Numbered from the stretch's first letter, positions 9,230-17,175 are shown. The stretch: DNA of 64,000 nucleotides from Amycolatopsis sp. CA-128772 (GCF_002904295.1 NZ_PPHG01000003.1:171732-235731), one strand, 5' to 3'. Notes: a model not told the origin generated them from the sequence alone. Numbers and translations: made by a program.

Positions 9230-9547
9230 ATGGCGGCACCACGGAAGTACCCGGAGGAGTTGCGGGAGCGGGCCACGCGTCCGGCGGTCGAGGCCAGGCG
9301 AGACCCCGCGTCGGCCGGTGGGGCGATCAAACGGATCGCCGACCAGCTCGGTGTGCACCCGGAGGCGTTGCGGACGTGGGTGAAGCAGGCCGAGACCGAC
9401 GCCGGGGCACGGCCGGGCACGACCTCGGCAGAAGCGGCCAGGGTCGCCGAGCTGGAACGTGAGGTGCGTGAGCTGCGCCGGGCGAACCAGTTCCCGAAGT
9501 CAGCGGCGTCCTTTTTCGCAGCGGAGCTGGACCGTCCCTCGCGATGA
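9230..9547 (+). CDS. IS3-family transposase OrfA
   Basis: A 105-residue helix-turn-helix protein that binds the ends of an IS3 element. The family pattern is clear: MAAPRKYPEELRERATRPAV, GAIKRIADQLGVHPEALRTW (HTH), then the leucine-zipper-like coiled coil ARVAELEREVRELRRANQ. The end (FPKSAASFFAAELDRPSR) matches family ends although the usual ILK is changed to FPK. GGAGG lies 9 bases before the ATG. Its stop overlaps the orfB start (ATGA at 9544-9547). The frame is intact, but the element is dead because orfB is broken. Confidence 0.88.
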   Translation: MAAPRKYPEELRERATRPAVEARRDPASAGGAIKRIADQLGVHPEALRTWVKQAETDAGARPGTTSAEAARVAELEREVRELRRANQFPKSAASFFAAELDRPSR

Positions 9548-9963
9548 AGGTCGAGTTCGTCGACTCCCAGCGGAAGGAGCACGGTGTCCAGCCGGACCTG
9601 CGGGCGCTGGAGGGCACGCCCGCGCAGATCGCACCGTCGACCTACTGCGCCGCCAAGACCCGACCCGAGTCCGCCCGCGCCGCATCCGACTGGGTGCTGG
9701 CCGAGAAGATCGAGCAGGTGCACGAGGACAACTACAGCGTCTACGGGGTCAGGAAAGTCTGGGCCAAGCTGAACCACCACGGCGTGGATGTGGCCGGTGC
9801 ACCGTCGAGCGGCTCATGCGCGAGAGCGGGCTGCGCGGGCTGCCGCGGGACAATTCCCCGCGCACGACCCGCCCGGCAGCGGAGACCGGCAGACAGGCTG
9901 ACCTGTTGAAACGTGAGTTCACAGCGACGCGGGTAAATGAATTGTGGGTCGCGGACATCACCT

Positions 9964-10245
9964 AGTGGGAGAGTCGGGTTCCGGCTCGACACGGTGCGGG
10001 TGGCTGGCAGGGGTCCCTGAGATATCACTGATCCGGTGCAGAGTGTTGCTGAGCTGGCTGCAGGTGATCACTGCTGTTGATTCACGCGACACGTCAGAGA
10101 TCTGAAGGTAGACGGTGACCCTGCCAGCCACCCCGGGGCCGGATGATCGGCTTGTGAGATGCCGCGCCGTCGAGCGCTGTCCATTAGGTCGCCGCATCAG
10201 CCTCGAGCTCACCGCACCCGGTAGCGGGCAGAAGGCGAGGCACGT
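9964..10245 (+). ncRNA. candidate IS110 bridge-RNA region (left-end non-coding segment)
   Basis: Members of the IS110 group encode a structured bridge RNA in the non-coding end 5' of the transposase; it pairs with target and donor DNA. This 282-base segment has no coding signal, lies exactly there, and contains an imperfect inverted repeat (GGGTGGCTGGCAGGG near 9998-10013 against CCCTGCCAGCCACCC at 10119-10133) enclosing about 105 bases. The assignment rests on position and family knowledge; I could not fold it or define the guide loops. The element's transposase is dead, so the RNA may be decayed too. Confidence 0.4.
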
Positions 10246-11124
10246 GTGGCCATTGCCTGTGGAATCGATTGGGCCGAAGGGCACCATGACGTGGCGTTAG
10301 TCGACGAGGACGAAAAAGTTGTTGCCCGGCAACGTATTCGGCGTCGGCGCGGAAGGGCTCTCGACGCTCGTGCGCATGCTTGCCGAACACGGTGAGCCGG
10401 CCCAGATCCCTGTTGCACTTGAGACTGAGAAGAACCTGCTCGTGGTCGCCTTGTCGGGCGCCGGGTTCCCGGTCTATCCGATCAACCCGCGCGCAGTCGC
10501 CCGCTACCGCGAGCGGCACGGTCAGGCTCGCGGAAAGTCCGACCCCGGCGACGCGACCGTGTTGGCGAACATTCTGCGCACCGACCGGCCTATGCACCGG
10601 CAGCTGCCGGGGATCAGCGAACACGCGTTGGCGATCAAGGCGTTGGCACGCCAGCATCAAGAGGCGATCTGGGCGTTGAACCAGACCGTCAGCCGGCTGC
10701 GTTCGGTGCTGCTGGAGTTCCACCCGAACGCGCCCGGCCCGGGACCTGTGCTCGCCGCCAGGGTCCTGGCGGAAGTCGGTGACGATCCCTGACGTTTCAC
10801 CACCGCCGCAGGGCTGCGAGCCTTCGCCGGCACGCGCCCGTCACCCGCGCGTCCGGACGATCGCACTACGTCAAAGCCCGCAAGGTCTGCAACAAACGCC
10901 TCGGCGACGCGTGCCACTGGTGGGCCTTCTCCGCCCTCACCAAATCCGCTGGAGCACGCGCCCATTACGACCGGCGCCGAGCCGCCGGAGACCACCACAA
11001 CGCCGCGCTGCGTAACCTCGCCAACAAACTCCTCGGCCGCTTATGGTGGTGCATGACCAACAAACAGCCTTGGGACGACAGCGCCGCCTGGCCAATACCT
11101 GCAACAGCAGCGGCCGGGACTTGA
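10246..11124 (+). pseudogene. IS110-family transposase (DEDD/Transposase_20), decayed
   Basis: RuvC-like DEDD transposase with C-terminal Tnp_20 domain. GTG at 10246 follows GGCGAGG. The N-terminus reads VAIACGIDWAEGHHDVALVD, including the first catalytic aspartate. A one-base insertion near 10339 breaks the frame; it resumes as GVGAEGLSTLVRMLAEHG, then GKSDPGDATVLANILRTD and ALAIKALARQHQEAIWALNQ. About 110 residues are missing at HPNAPGPGPVLAARVLAE. A stop replaces the E of DDPERF at about 10790, and a further shift near 10840 leads into SHYVKARKVCNKRLGDACHW. It is non-functional. Confidence 0.88.
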
Positions 11125-11750
11125 CATCTGACCGGCGTGGGCTGTCTACGTCGCCACCCGGCCGGCTGGGTGTACACCGCGTTCGTCCAGGACCTGTACT
11201 CCCGCCGGATCGTCGGCTGGCAGGTCGCTGACCACCTGGGCGCCGACTTCGCACTCGACGCCCTGGAAATGGCGATCTGGGCACGCGGGGGCAGCACCGA
11301 AGGCGGCATTGACGGTCTTGTCCAACATTCCAATAAAGGCATTCAATATACATCCATTCGCTACGCTAAACGGCTCGACCAGATCGGCGTGGCGCGTTCG
11401 GTCAGCAGCACAGAGGGCTCCTACGACAATCCTGCTTCCGAATCGCTCAACAGCCTGTACAAGAAGGAGCTCATCGACTACCGAGGAAATTGGGAGAACG
11501 CAACGGACGTGACATTCGCCACCATGGAATGAGTTGCTTGGTATAACGCCGAACGGCTACATTCTTTCTGCGGGAACGTTCCTCCGGCTGAGTACGAGCG
11601 GACATTCCACGCCACGGCCACTGATGCCGGAGCAGCGGTCTAGAACCAACCCGACCGGCCTCCACCATCGCCGGGGCGCTCCAGTCGAGGCGTTCACGCG
11701 CGCGGAGGTGGGTACTCGGGGCCACGGCCGTAGACGGAGTGCAGGCACCG

Positions 11751-12293
11751 ATGAACCGTGAGATCGTCTGGCGAGGTGAGCGCGACCTCGGGTTGGCCGT
11801 GTGGCTCGGCGGAGCGCTCATGGGCGCGGTCGGGCTGAACGGGACGGCGGCGCGAGCCGCGGATCGGGTGGCGGTGGCGCGGATCACCAGTACAGGGTGG
11901 TCCCGGTGGACACCTGTCGGAGCCGGTGCCATCGCCCTTCACCTGATCGGCGTCGCCGGCACGGTCAAGACGCGGCGCCGCCACTGTCGATCCGTCCGGC
12001 CCGCGACCGCGGTCAAGTCCCTGACCACCGTGGCGGCCATGGCGGCGTCCACCTACAGCTACGTTGTGGGCAAACAGATCCAGCACGCGACCTTGGACGG
12101 CGACGTCACGACCGAGGCCGACCTGGACGCCGAACGTCATCGACGCTTGGTGCGCGCCGAGCGCAGTCTGGGGTGGGTGCAGTGGGCCGTGCCGCCACTC
12201 ACCGCTGCCTTGATCGTCGGCTACGCCCGGGCGGAACCGGGTCGCGACGGGGACGGGGTCCTGGCGGCCAGGTGTGTGCGCGTTCGCGGATGA
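11751..12293 (+). CDS. small multi-pass membrane protein of unknown function
   Basis: A 180-residue protein with three or four hydrophobic stretches: LGLAVWLGGALMGAVGL, AGAIALHLIGVAG, AVKSLTTVAAMAASTYSYVV, and VQWAVPPLTAALIVGYA. I recall actinobacterial homologues with the same LWLGGxLMGAVGLNG opening and WARWTPVxAxAIGxHL middle, all uncharacterised. The start is ATG 11751 with GGAG 11 bases upstream; a GTG at 11739 is an alternative. Its stop overlaps the ATG of the next (decayed) radical SAM gene as ATGA, suggesting a former operon. The last 20 residues (from about RAEPGRDGDG) look unlike the family and may be shifted. Confidence 0.65.
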   Translation: MNREIVWRGERDLGLAVWLGGALMGAVGLNGTAARAADRVAVARITSTGWSRWTPVGAGAIALHLIGVAGTVKTRRRHCRSVRPATAVKSLTTVAAMAASTYSYVVGKQIQHATLDGDVTTEADLDAERHRRLVRAERSLGWVQWAVPPLTAALIVGYARAEPGRDGDGVLAARCVRVRG

Positions 12294-12675
12294 AGCGGTG
12301 GGCCCCGAAGCATGTCGTGGTGGTCCGCTCGGCGGCTGAACGTACGTATGCCGCTGAGATTGTGGCGCGGTGCGAGGCTGCCGGCGTCAGCGATATCGGC
12401 TTCCTGCGCTCCGACCGCATCACCGGTCTGCGGGGCGGCGACGAGCCCGCCACTTGCATCCGGGCGAAGCCGACGCTCGCGGTGGTGGTCGAAGGCGGAA
12501 GCTCCAGCTGATTTCCCCCCGGCGCCGACTGGCGCTCGACCTCGCCGAAGGTCGTCGTGCGCACTGCCGGTACCGCTACCTGGCCGGCTCGCCGCTCACT
12601 CTCTGATACGCGGACCTCGCCGACATCCTCACCGGAATGGGCGCCTACGTCGGGCTGAACGAACCCGTGTCGGCG
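12290..12675 (+). pseudogene. SPL-family (spore photoproduct lyase-like) radical SAM protein, decayed
   Basis: The N-terminal part reads RWAPKHVVVVRSAAERTYAA, then GFLRSDRITGLRGGDE and RAKPTLAVVV before a stop at about 12512. Other frames continue the homology: ADWR, then LDLAEGRRAHCRYRYLAGSP and YADLADILTGMGAYVG. The family expects LAEGCPAHCQYCY, the CX3CX2C that holds the 4Fe-4S cluster. Here two of the three cysteines are arginine (RRAHCRYRY), so even the motif has decayed. Everything after YVG is missing. It overlaps the upstream membrane-protein gene by 4 bases. Confidence 0.75.
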
Positions 12676-12677
12676 GA

Positions 12678-13670
12678 TCAGCGTTCGGCGAGTTCGCTCG
12701 CGTCGGCGCCGGTGGACAGCAGGGATTCGGCGCGCGGGTTCCGTTGGTAAAGCACGAATCGGCGGTTGCGGGCCGCGGTGACCAGCTCAGAGCGCCGGAG
12801 CACGCCTAGGTGGTAGGAGACTGTCGCCGGTGACAGTCCGTGCCGGGCGCTCAGTTCGGTGGTGGACCGGGCCACGTCCAGGTCGAGCAGCAAGGTCGCC
12901 CTGGTCGCGCCGAGCAATGCAGCGAGCGGTTCGGCGGCTTCTTCCCGGGACGGGACCGCGGGATAGCCGAGCACCGCGTTGGCCGGGTCGCACAACTGGG
13001 AGCTGACCGGGGGCCACCTCAGCAGCGACGGCGCGACCACGAGTTCGTCGCCCGTGAACCGGGTCCGCTCGTCGTACGGTTTCGCCACGTGGAGTTCGCT
13101 GCCGGTGAACCGGATGGACGGGTGCAGTGAGCCGAGCACGGACCCGATGCCGTGCACGGCCAGCGCGCGGGCGTGCCATGCCAGATCCGCGTCGAGCGCG
13201 GCGCGCAGCGTGGGCCAGCCGTCGGCGAGGCCGGCCGACCAGAACGTGGCCAGTCCGGCGGCCATGCGCCGGGCGAAGTGGCCGGAATCGAGGGCGGCAG
13301 CGATCGGGCGCGGGATCGGGCCGCCGCCGAACCGCCGCCCGGCCACCTGGGCCAGGACCGTTTCGTGGGGGGTCGCCTCGACCAGTTCGAGCTGCCCTGC
13401 GAGTACGTGCGTGGGCGGGCCGGGCGGTGGTTTCGGTGTGAGCAGGTCCGGGAGGTAGCCCACGTCCCCGTCGGGCAGTACGGCAGCGGCCAGCGCGACG
13501 TCGGGGTCGTCGAGCGCGGACCGGGCCTGCGGCCCGGGATCGCCGTGGACCGGGTGCGGTCGTCCGGACGCGGTCAGGCGCAGCCACGCGACAAGCTCGG
13601 CAGCCGGGGACAAGGCGAACCGGGTCCGGGCGAGGCTGGCGGTGTCCAGAGCGACCACAATCACGCCCAC
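12678..13670 (-). CDS. ArsR-type winged-helix regulator with large N-terminal domain (DUF5937-like)
   Basis: A 330-residue transcriptional regulator. The C-terminal 90 residues are an ArsR-like winged helix: LLDLDVARSTTELSARHGLS, PATVSYHLGVLRRSELVTAA (recognition helix) and RRFVLYQRNP. The first about 230 residues match the DUF5937-type ligand or partner domain often fused to this HTH in actinomycetes, with FALSPAAELVAWLRLTASGR near the start. I set the start at GTG 13670 (VGVIVVALDTASLARTRFAL), where homology begins; longer in-frame starts have no support. No arsenic-type metal-binding CxC motif is visible in the HTH. It stands alone between two non-coding or decayed regions. Confidence 0.85.
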   Translation of the reverse strand: MGVIVVALDTASLARTRFALSPAAELVAWLRLTASGRPHPVHGDPGPQARSALDDPDVALAAAVLPDGDVGYLPDLLTPKPPPGPPTHVLAGQLELVEATPHETVLAQVAGRRFGGGPIPRPIAAALDSGHFARRMAAGLATFWSAGLADGWPTLRAALDADLAWHARALAVHGIGSVLGSLHPSIRFTGSELHVAKPYDERTRFTGDELVVAPSLLRWPPVSSQLCDPANAVLGYPAVPSREEAAEPLAALLGATRATLLLDLDVARSTTELSARHGLSPATVSYHLGVLRRSELVTAARNRRFVLYQRNPRAESLLSTGADASELAER

Positions 13671-14139
13671 GGATCTTACCGGTCTGGCAGTGGATTCGAC
13701 AACATTCGAATAAGTTCCCCGAATCCGTCCGGCCGCGGACACTCGACAGTGACCAGGTGCTGGCGAGGGGATGAAAACAATGCACCAGAGAAAACCCTTC
13801 CCCGCCCAGGGCTACTACGGCCTCGGCCGGAGCCGAGCGGGCACGGCGTTGCTGGGGCCCTGGCCATCACCGTGATGGCGGCGTTCGATTCTTGCCGTCC
13901 GAGCTGCGGCATGAGACGTTTCGCGTACGCGGACGGCGCGTCGCCGGGTCCGGATCGACTGGCAGTACAGCTGCGTTCCCTTTGAGTTCTATGTTTTAGC
14001 GAACAGGGTGGTCCGAGTGCGCGTCACTGTGAAAAAAGTGCACGCGAATTCGGCGAGGATTGTAGTGGATCTGCCCGGGGACCGGTCCTCGAGAAATTGG
14101 ACTACAATTTGATGGGGCCACAAATTGAAAGGCGAGGTA
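13671..14139. other. intergenic region, short non-conserved frames only
   Basis: About 470 bases between two divergent genes. A short frame from about 13783 (MHQRKPFPAQGYYGLGRSRA) ends after 30 codons and resembles nothing I know; it may be a relic of an exported protein. The right half, 13985-14139, is much less GC-rich, typical of an actinomycete promoter region, and contains repeated AAATTG/CAATTT words described separately. Confidence 0.45.
14094..14127. promoter_or_regulatory. AAATTG/CAATTT repeats upstream of dioxygenase gene
   Basis: The word AAATTG occurs at 14094-14099, its reverse complement CAATTT at 14105-14110, and AAATTG again at 14122-14127. The last two form a perfect inverted repeat CAATTTG-N9-CAAATTG (14105-14127), ending 12 bases before the ATG at 14140. 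Such AT-rich symmetry is rare in this DNA and suggests an operator that would block translation initiation or the promoter of the dioxygenase/EamA operon. The binding protein is unknown. Confidence 0.4.
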
Positions 14140-15171
14140 ATGGTACTTTCCATTCTGAAGGAACCGGATGACCGCAAGCGGTCGATCGATTCGCTCTCGC
14201 TGACGCTCGCCGAGTCAGGGTGGGCCGGTGCGGCGTTCCGAAAGCTCGGGGCGCAGGTCGAGGACGTGAACAGCTCGCACGCCGTCGACCGGGCGCGGAT
14301 CCTCAGCGGCGAACTGCCGGAGCGGCTGCTCGCCGCGCTGGAGGACTTCCGCCGCTACGGCAACGACCGGGGCGTGCTGGTCGTGCACGGCCTGCCCGTC
14401 GGCGACCTGCCGCCCACCCCGATGGTCGCCAACTCGGTCGCCACGGCATGCGCCCCGAGCGTTGCCGCGCTGCTGCTCCTGCTGTCCCGGCTCGGCGACC
14501 CCATCTCGTACCCCGAGGAGAAGAACGGCGCCCTGGTACACGACATCTGCCCGGTGCCCGGTGAGGAGAACCAGCAGCAGAACACCGGATCGGTGCACTT
14601 CGAGTTGCACACCGAGAATGCCTTCCACCCGGGCCTGCCCGACTTTCTCGGCCTGAGCTGCCTTCGCCCCGACCCCGACCGGCAAGCTCGGCTGATCACC
14701 AGCTCGGTCCTCGAGGCGTTGCCGGAGATCAGCCCGGTCGACCTTGGCGTCCTGCGGGAGCCGCGGTTCCGTACCCGGCTGGCCCCGTCCTTCTGCCGCG
14801 GCGCGGTGGAGCGGGTCTACCTCGACCCGGCCCCACTGCTCACCGGGCCGCAGAAGCAGCCGACCCTGCGGGTGGACTACGACGACACGATGCCCCTCGA
14901 CGCCGGGGCCCGGCGCGCGATGGACGCGCTGCACGAGGCGCTGCAACTGGTGCGGCACGAGCACGACCTCGCAGCGGGGTCGGTCGCGATCCTCGACAAC
15001 CGGGTCGTCGTGCACGGCCGGACGGCGTTCGACCCGCGGTACGACGGCACCGACCGCTGGCTGCAGCGGCTGTTCGCCGTAACGTCGATCCGCGAGGTCC
15101 TCCCCATGCTCCAGGCGAACACGAACTATCTGTGCGCACCGGTGCTGTCACTGGGCACGACGGCACGATGA
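14140..15171 (+). CDS. Fe(II)/2-oxoglutarate dioxygenase, TauD/asparagine-oxygenase (clavaminate synthase-like) family
   Basis: A 343-residue non-haem iron enzyme that hydroxylates a free amino acid or related small molecule. Seen: the iron ligands HxE in HFELHTENAFHPGLPDF and the distal histidine in DNRVVVHGRTAF, followed by the 2-oxoglutarate-binding arginine region DRWLQRLFAV. Overall pattern fits the asparagine/arginine beta-hydroxylase group (AsnO, VioC, MppO type). Start at ATG 14140, with AAAGGCGAGG just upstream; a TTG at 14125 is a weaker alternative. Its stop overlaps the EamA transporter start (ATGA), so product formation and export or uptake are probably linked. Confidence 0.88.
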   Translation: MVLSILKEPDDRKRSIDSLSLTLAESGWAGAAFRKLGAQVEDVNSSHAVDRARILSGELPERLLAALEDFRRYGNDRGVLVVHGLPVGDLPPTPMVANSVATACAPSVAALLLLLSRLGDPISYPEEKNGALVHDICPVPGEENQQQNTGSVHFELHTENAFHPGLPDFLGLSCLRPDPDRQARLITSSVLEALPEISPVDLGVLREPRFRTRLAPSFCRGAVERVYLDPAPLLTGPQKQPTLRVDYDDTMPLDAGARRAMDALHEALQLVRHEHDLAAGSVAILDNRVVVHGRTAFDPRYDGTDRWLQRLFAVTSIREVLPMLQANTNYLCAPVLSLGTTAR

Positions 15172-16211
15172 CCCCTACCGCAGACGTCCCCAATGCCACC
15201 GCGGATCGGGCCACCGGGCCGTGGCGGTTCCGAGGCAAGATCTGGGAGTTGGCCCTTGTGCTGGTCACCGCCGTGTGGGGCTGGACATTCGTCGCGATCC
15301 ACGACGCGGTCACCACACTCCACCCATCTGCGTTCGTCGCCTATCGGTTCACCTCCGCGGCGCTGATCATGGCGGTGGCACTCGTCCCCACTCTGCGGCG
15401 GATCACGGCGAAGGAAATCCTCGGCGGGATGATCGCCGGCTGTGTCCTGTTCGCGGCCTACGCCCTGCAGACGGCGGGATTAGGATCAACGACCCCGTCG
15501 AACGCCGCCTTCATCACGGGTATGTCGGTGGTCTTCACCCCGCTGCTGCTGCTCGCAGTCTTCCGGGTGCGGCCCGCCGGGCAGCAGGTTTGCAGCATCG
15601 TGCTCGCGACCGCCGGCCTGGCACTCGTCACACTGCGCGGCGTCCAACCCCATCGCGGTGACATCCTCGTGCTGGGCTGCGCGATGGCGTTCGCGGTGCA
15701 CATCATCGTGCTCAGCAGGACGAGCCCAACGTCGCATGCCGGCCGCCTGACCCTGGTGCAGCTCGCCACCGTCGGGCTGCTCGGACTGGGTTGGGCTCAG
15801 ACTTCAGGAGAGATCGCGTCCCCGGCTTCGACGCAGACGTGGATCGCTTTGATCATCACCGCGCTGGTGGCCTCGGCTCTCGCTTTTCTCGTCCAGACAA
15901 AGGCCCAGGCCACTGCACCCCCGAACCGCATCGTCGTCATCCTCTCCTTGGAGCCCGTCTTCGGCGGCCTGTTCGGCTACTGGCTCGCCGACGACCGCTT
16001 CACGACCTTGAACCTGCTCGGAGCCGCGCTGATCGTGACCGCGATGCTGGTCACCGACGTACGGACGTCGGACCCGGTTGTGAAGACCTCGACTCGACAC
16101 GGCGTTGCGCGAAGTCGGCGGCCAGACCGACCTGCTCCAGCAATGCCCGGATGGCGCCGTCCTCGAGCTCGGGACGGCCGACGCGCAGGTCCTCGGCGAC
16201 GAGCTCGGTAA
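15168..16211 (+). CDS. EamA/DMT-superfamily transporter
   Basis: A ten-helix drug/metabolite exporter of the EamA family in the cytoplasmic membrane. Two EamA repeats are visible: WELALVLVTAVWGWTFVAIH at the first helix, SAFVAYRFTSAALIMAVAL, GSTTPSNAAFITGMSVVFTP, and the second repeat ending LEPVFGGLFGYWLADDRFTT. ATG 15168 overlaps the stop of the dioxygenase gene. The last 40 residues, after TSDPVVKTSTRHGVAR, are arginine-rich and run antisense through another coding relic, so the natural stop may be lost by a rearrangement near 16100. The likely cargo is the hydroxylated amino acid or a product made from it (inference from the overlap). Confidence 0.85.
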   Translation: MTPTADVPNATADRATGPWRFRGKIWELALVLVTAVWGWTFVAIHDAVTTLHPSAFVAYRFTSAALIMAVALVPTLRRITAKEILGGMIAGCVLFAAYALQTAGLGSTTPSNAAFITGMSVVFTPLLLLAVFRVRPAGQQVCSIVLATAGLALVTLRGVQPHRGDILVLGCAMAFAVHIIVLSRTSPTSHAGRLTLVQLATVGLLGLGWAQTSGEIASPASTQTWIALIITALVASALAFLVQTKAQATAPPNRIVVILSLEPVFGGLFGYWLADDRFTTLNLLGAALIVTAMLVTDVRTSDPVVKTSTRHGVARSRRPDRPAPAMPGWRRPRARDGRRAGPRRRAR

Positions 16212-16372
16212 GCAGCATCGGCCGCTGAGCGACCAGGCGCCGCAGCGCGAGCACGTCGAGCTCGGTGTGAGCGGGAGGGGCTGCCCAGGGTCTGGTTGGC
16301 GCTGGCCAGTGCCCAAACCAGCGAACCGGCCACCCTCGTGTCTGAGCTCTACTTCGCGCTGTAGCTAACCTG
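16105..16372 (-). pseudogene. unrecognised coding remnant
   Basis: The minus strand reads TELDVLALRRLVAQRPMLLT, then ELVAEDLRVGRPELEDGAIR and ALLEQVGLAADFAQRR with good actinomycete codon use, but without a start and with frame breaks on both sides. It overlaps the odd C-terminal tail of the EamA gene on the other strand, marking a rearrangement point. It lies downstream of, and in the same direction as, the EACC1 relic. I do not recognise the family. Confidence 0.35.
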
Positions 16373-16397
16373 CCGCTTGTGTCAGTCGCTGACCGCG

Positions 16398-16724
16398 GAC
16401 GCCGACCACAGGTCAGAGGCGTCGCCCGTCGCCTGCGCGAGGTCAGCTCCACCACGCGGCCGCCGTCCAGCGTCACCATGATCCGCACGTCGCCCGCCGG
16501 GTACGCAGCCAGGCGATCAGCGTGGTGGCGAACGCGGTGACCGCCCCCGCGGGCCCGAGCGCCACGGCGAGTGCGTCCAGCACCGGCCCCAGTGTGCCCG
16601 GCCGAGGCTCATGCGCACGGCGTCGGACGGCGCCCCGCAGCTCGTCGACGTCGGCGAGCCAGGAATTCAGAGAACGGAGCTCATCGGCGGCTTCGGGCCC
16701 TTCGGCGCGCACACCAGCGTCCAC
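16398..16724 (-). pseudogene. EACC1-like (effector-associated constant component) protein, frameshifted
   Basis: EACC1 proteins are about 120-residue membrane-anchored constant partners encoded beside variable effector proteins in predicted actinobacterial conflict systems. Seen: VRAEGPEAADELRSLNSWLA, then PGTLGPVLDALAVALGPAGA with the transmembrane stretch AVTAFATTLIAWLRTRR. A one-base shift near 16500 leads to the C-terminal strands DVRIMVTLDGGRVVELT. The GTG at 16724 has GGGGAGGGG 5-6 bases upstream. No intact effector gene adjoins it; the unrecognised remnant at 16105-16372 may be its lost partner. Confidence 0.65.
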
Positions 16725-16860
16725 GAAGCGACCCCTCCCCCGGGTGAGTGCCCCGAGCACTTTTCGTGCCGCAGAATACCGCGCGACCTGTGACTTGGGG
16801 TACACCCGGCCGTGGCGGCTCGCGCAGCTTTACGGACGCTCGGGCGGAATGCGCCGTGAG

Positions 16861-17169
16861 TCAGCTGTCACGCCCCTGGGTTTTCCTGACCCGCCGGCGA
16901 ACCGCGAAGGTGGCGCCGGTCCGCTTGCCCGTCACCTCCTCGACCAGCCGTCGACCCCACGCGCGCAGGGCGGCCGCGGCCGAATCGGGGTAGTGCCACC
17001 GGCGGCAGCGCCTGGTCGCGAACGCCACGAGCGGGCCCTCGCCGGTGCCGCCCTTGGCGCACAGCCACGAGCGCCCGGTCAGGAGGGCGATGTCGCCGGC
17101 CTCGAGCTCGATCGGTGCCTCGAGCCCGTCCGTCGAGAGCCGGCATCGGCGGTGAATCAGCACCGACAC
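16861..17169 (-). pseudogene. cupin (AraC-type N-terminal domain) remnant
   Basis: The minus strand reads VLIHRRCRLSTDGLEAPIEL and EAGDIALLTGRSWLCAKGGT, the usual double-stranded beta-helix opening of AraC-family regulators with an AraC_binding/cupin domain. The expected continuation and the C-terminal HTH pair are absent; after about residue 50 the sequence changes into an arginine-rich tail ending KTQGRDS. The upstream part may lie in another frame towards 17209. It is probably a fragment joined to unrelated DNA. Low confidence. Confidence 0.35.
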
Positions 17170-17175
17170 CTCCAG

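Larger units (their letters stand above)
9964..11147 (+). mobile_element. IS110-family element nested inside IS3 orfB
   Basis: Removing 9964-11147 joins GACATCACCT to ACGTCGCC, which restores the uninterrupted OrfB codons for ADITYVAT. A CT dinucleotide is present at 9962-9963 and again at 11146-11147. IS110 elements recombine at a dinucleotide core (CT in IS621) without making longer target duplications, so the boundaries fit the family. The element is 1184 bases, shorter than the usual about 1.5 kb because its transposase has lost an internal segment. A roughly 280-base non-coding segment precedes the transposase. Confidence 0.82.
9213..11642 (+). mobile_element. IS3-family insertion sequence remnant, interrupted by IS110
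   Basis: An IS3-type element with the classic orfA/orfB arrangement (9230-9547 and 9544-11642). orfB is split by a second, IS110-family element occupying about 9964-11147. The right part (11320-11600) is noticeably less GC-rich than the host DNA. I could not identify convincing terminal inverted repeats, so the outer ends are approximate: the left end is taken from just upstream of orfA and the right end from the orfB stop. It cannot transpose by itself. Confidence 0.8.
9544..11642 (+). pseudogene. IS3-family transposase OrfB (DDE), frameshifted and interrupted
   Basis: DDE-type transposase. The first half reads through IAPSTYCAAKTRPESARA and DNYSVYGVRKVWAKLNHHG. A one-base loss near 9797 then moves the frame to RCTVERLMRESGLRGLPRDN and NELWVADIT at 9963. 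The second half resumes at 11148 with YVATRPAGWVYTAFVQDLYS, then HSNKGIQYTSIRYAKRLDQI and GSYDNPASESLNSLYKKELI. An in-frame stop at 11530-11532 precedes AWYNAERLHSFCGNVPPAEY. The first DDE aspartate (ADIT) lies immediately before the insertion, the second in the resumed half. Three independent lesions show a long-dead gene. Confidence 0.85.

Noticed and set aside
9964..10245. Separate small gene in the IS110 left end
   Set aside because: Short frames there have no ribosome binding site or similarity; the position and inverted repeat fit the non-coding end of IS110.
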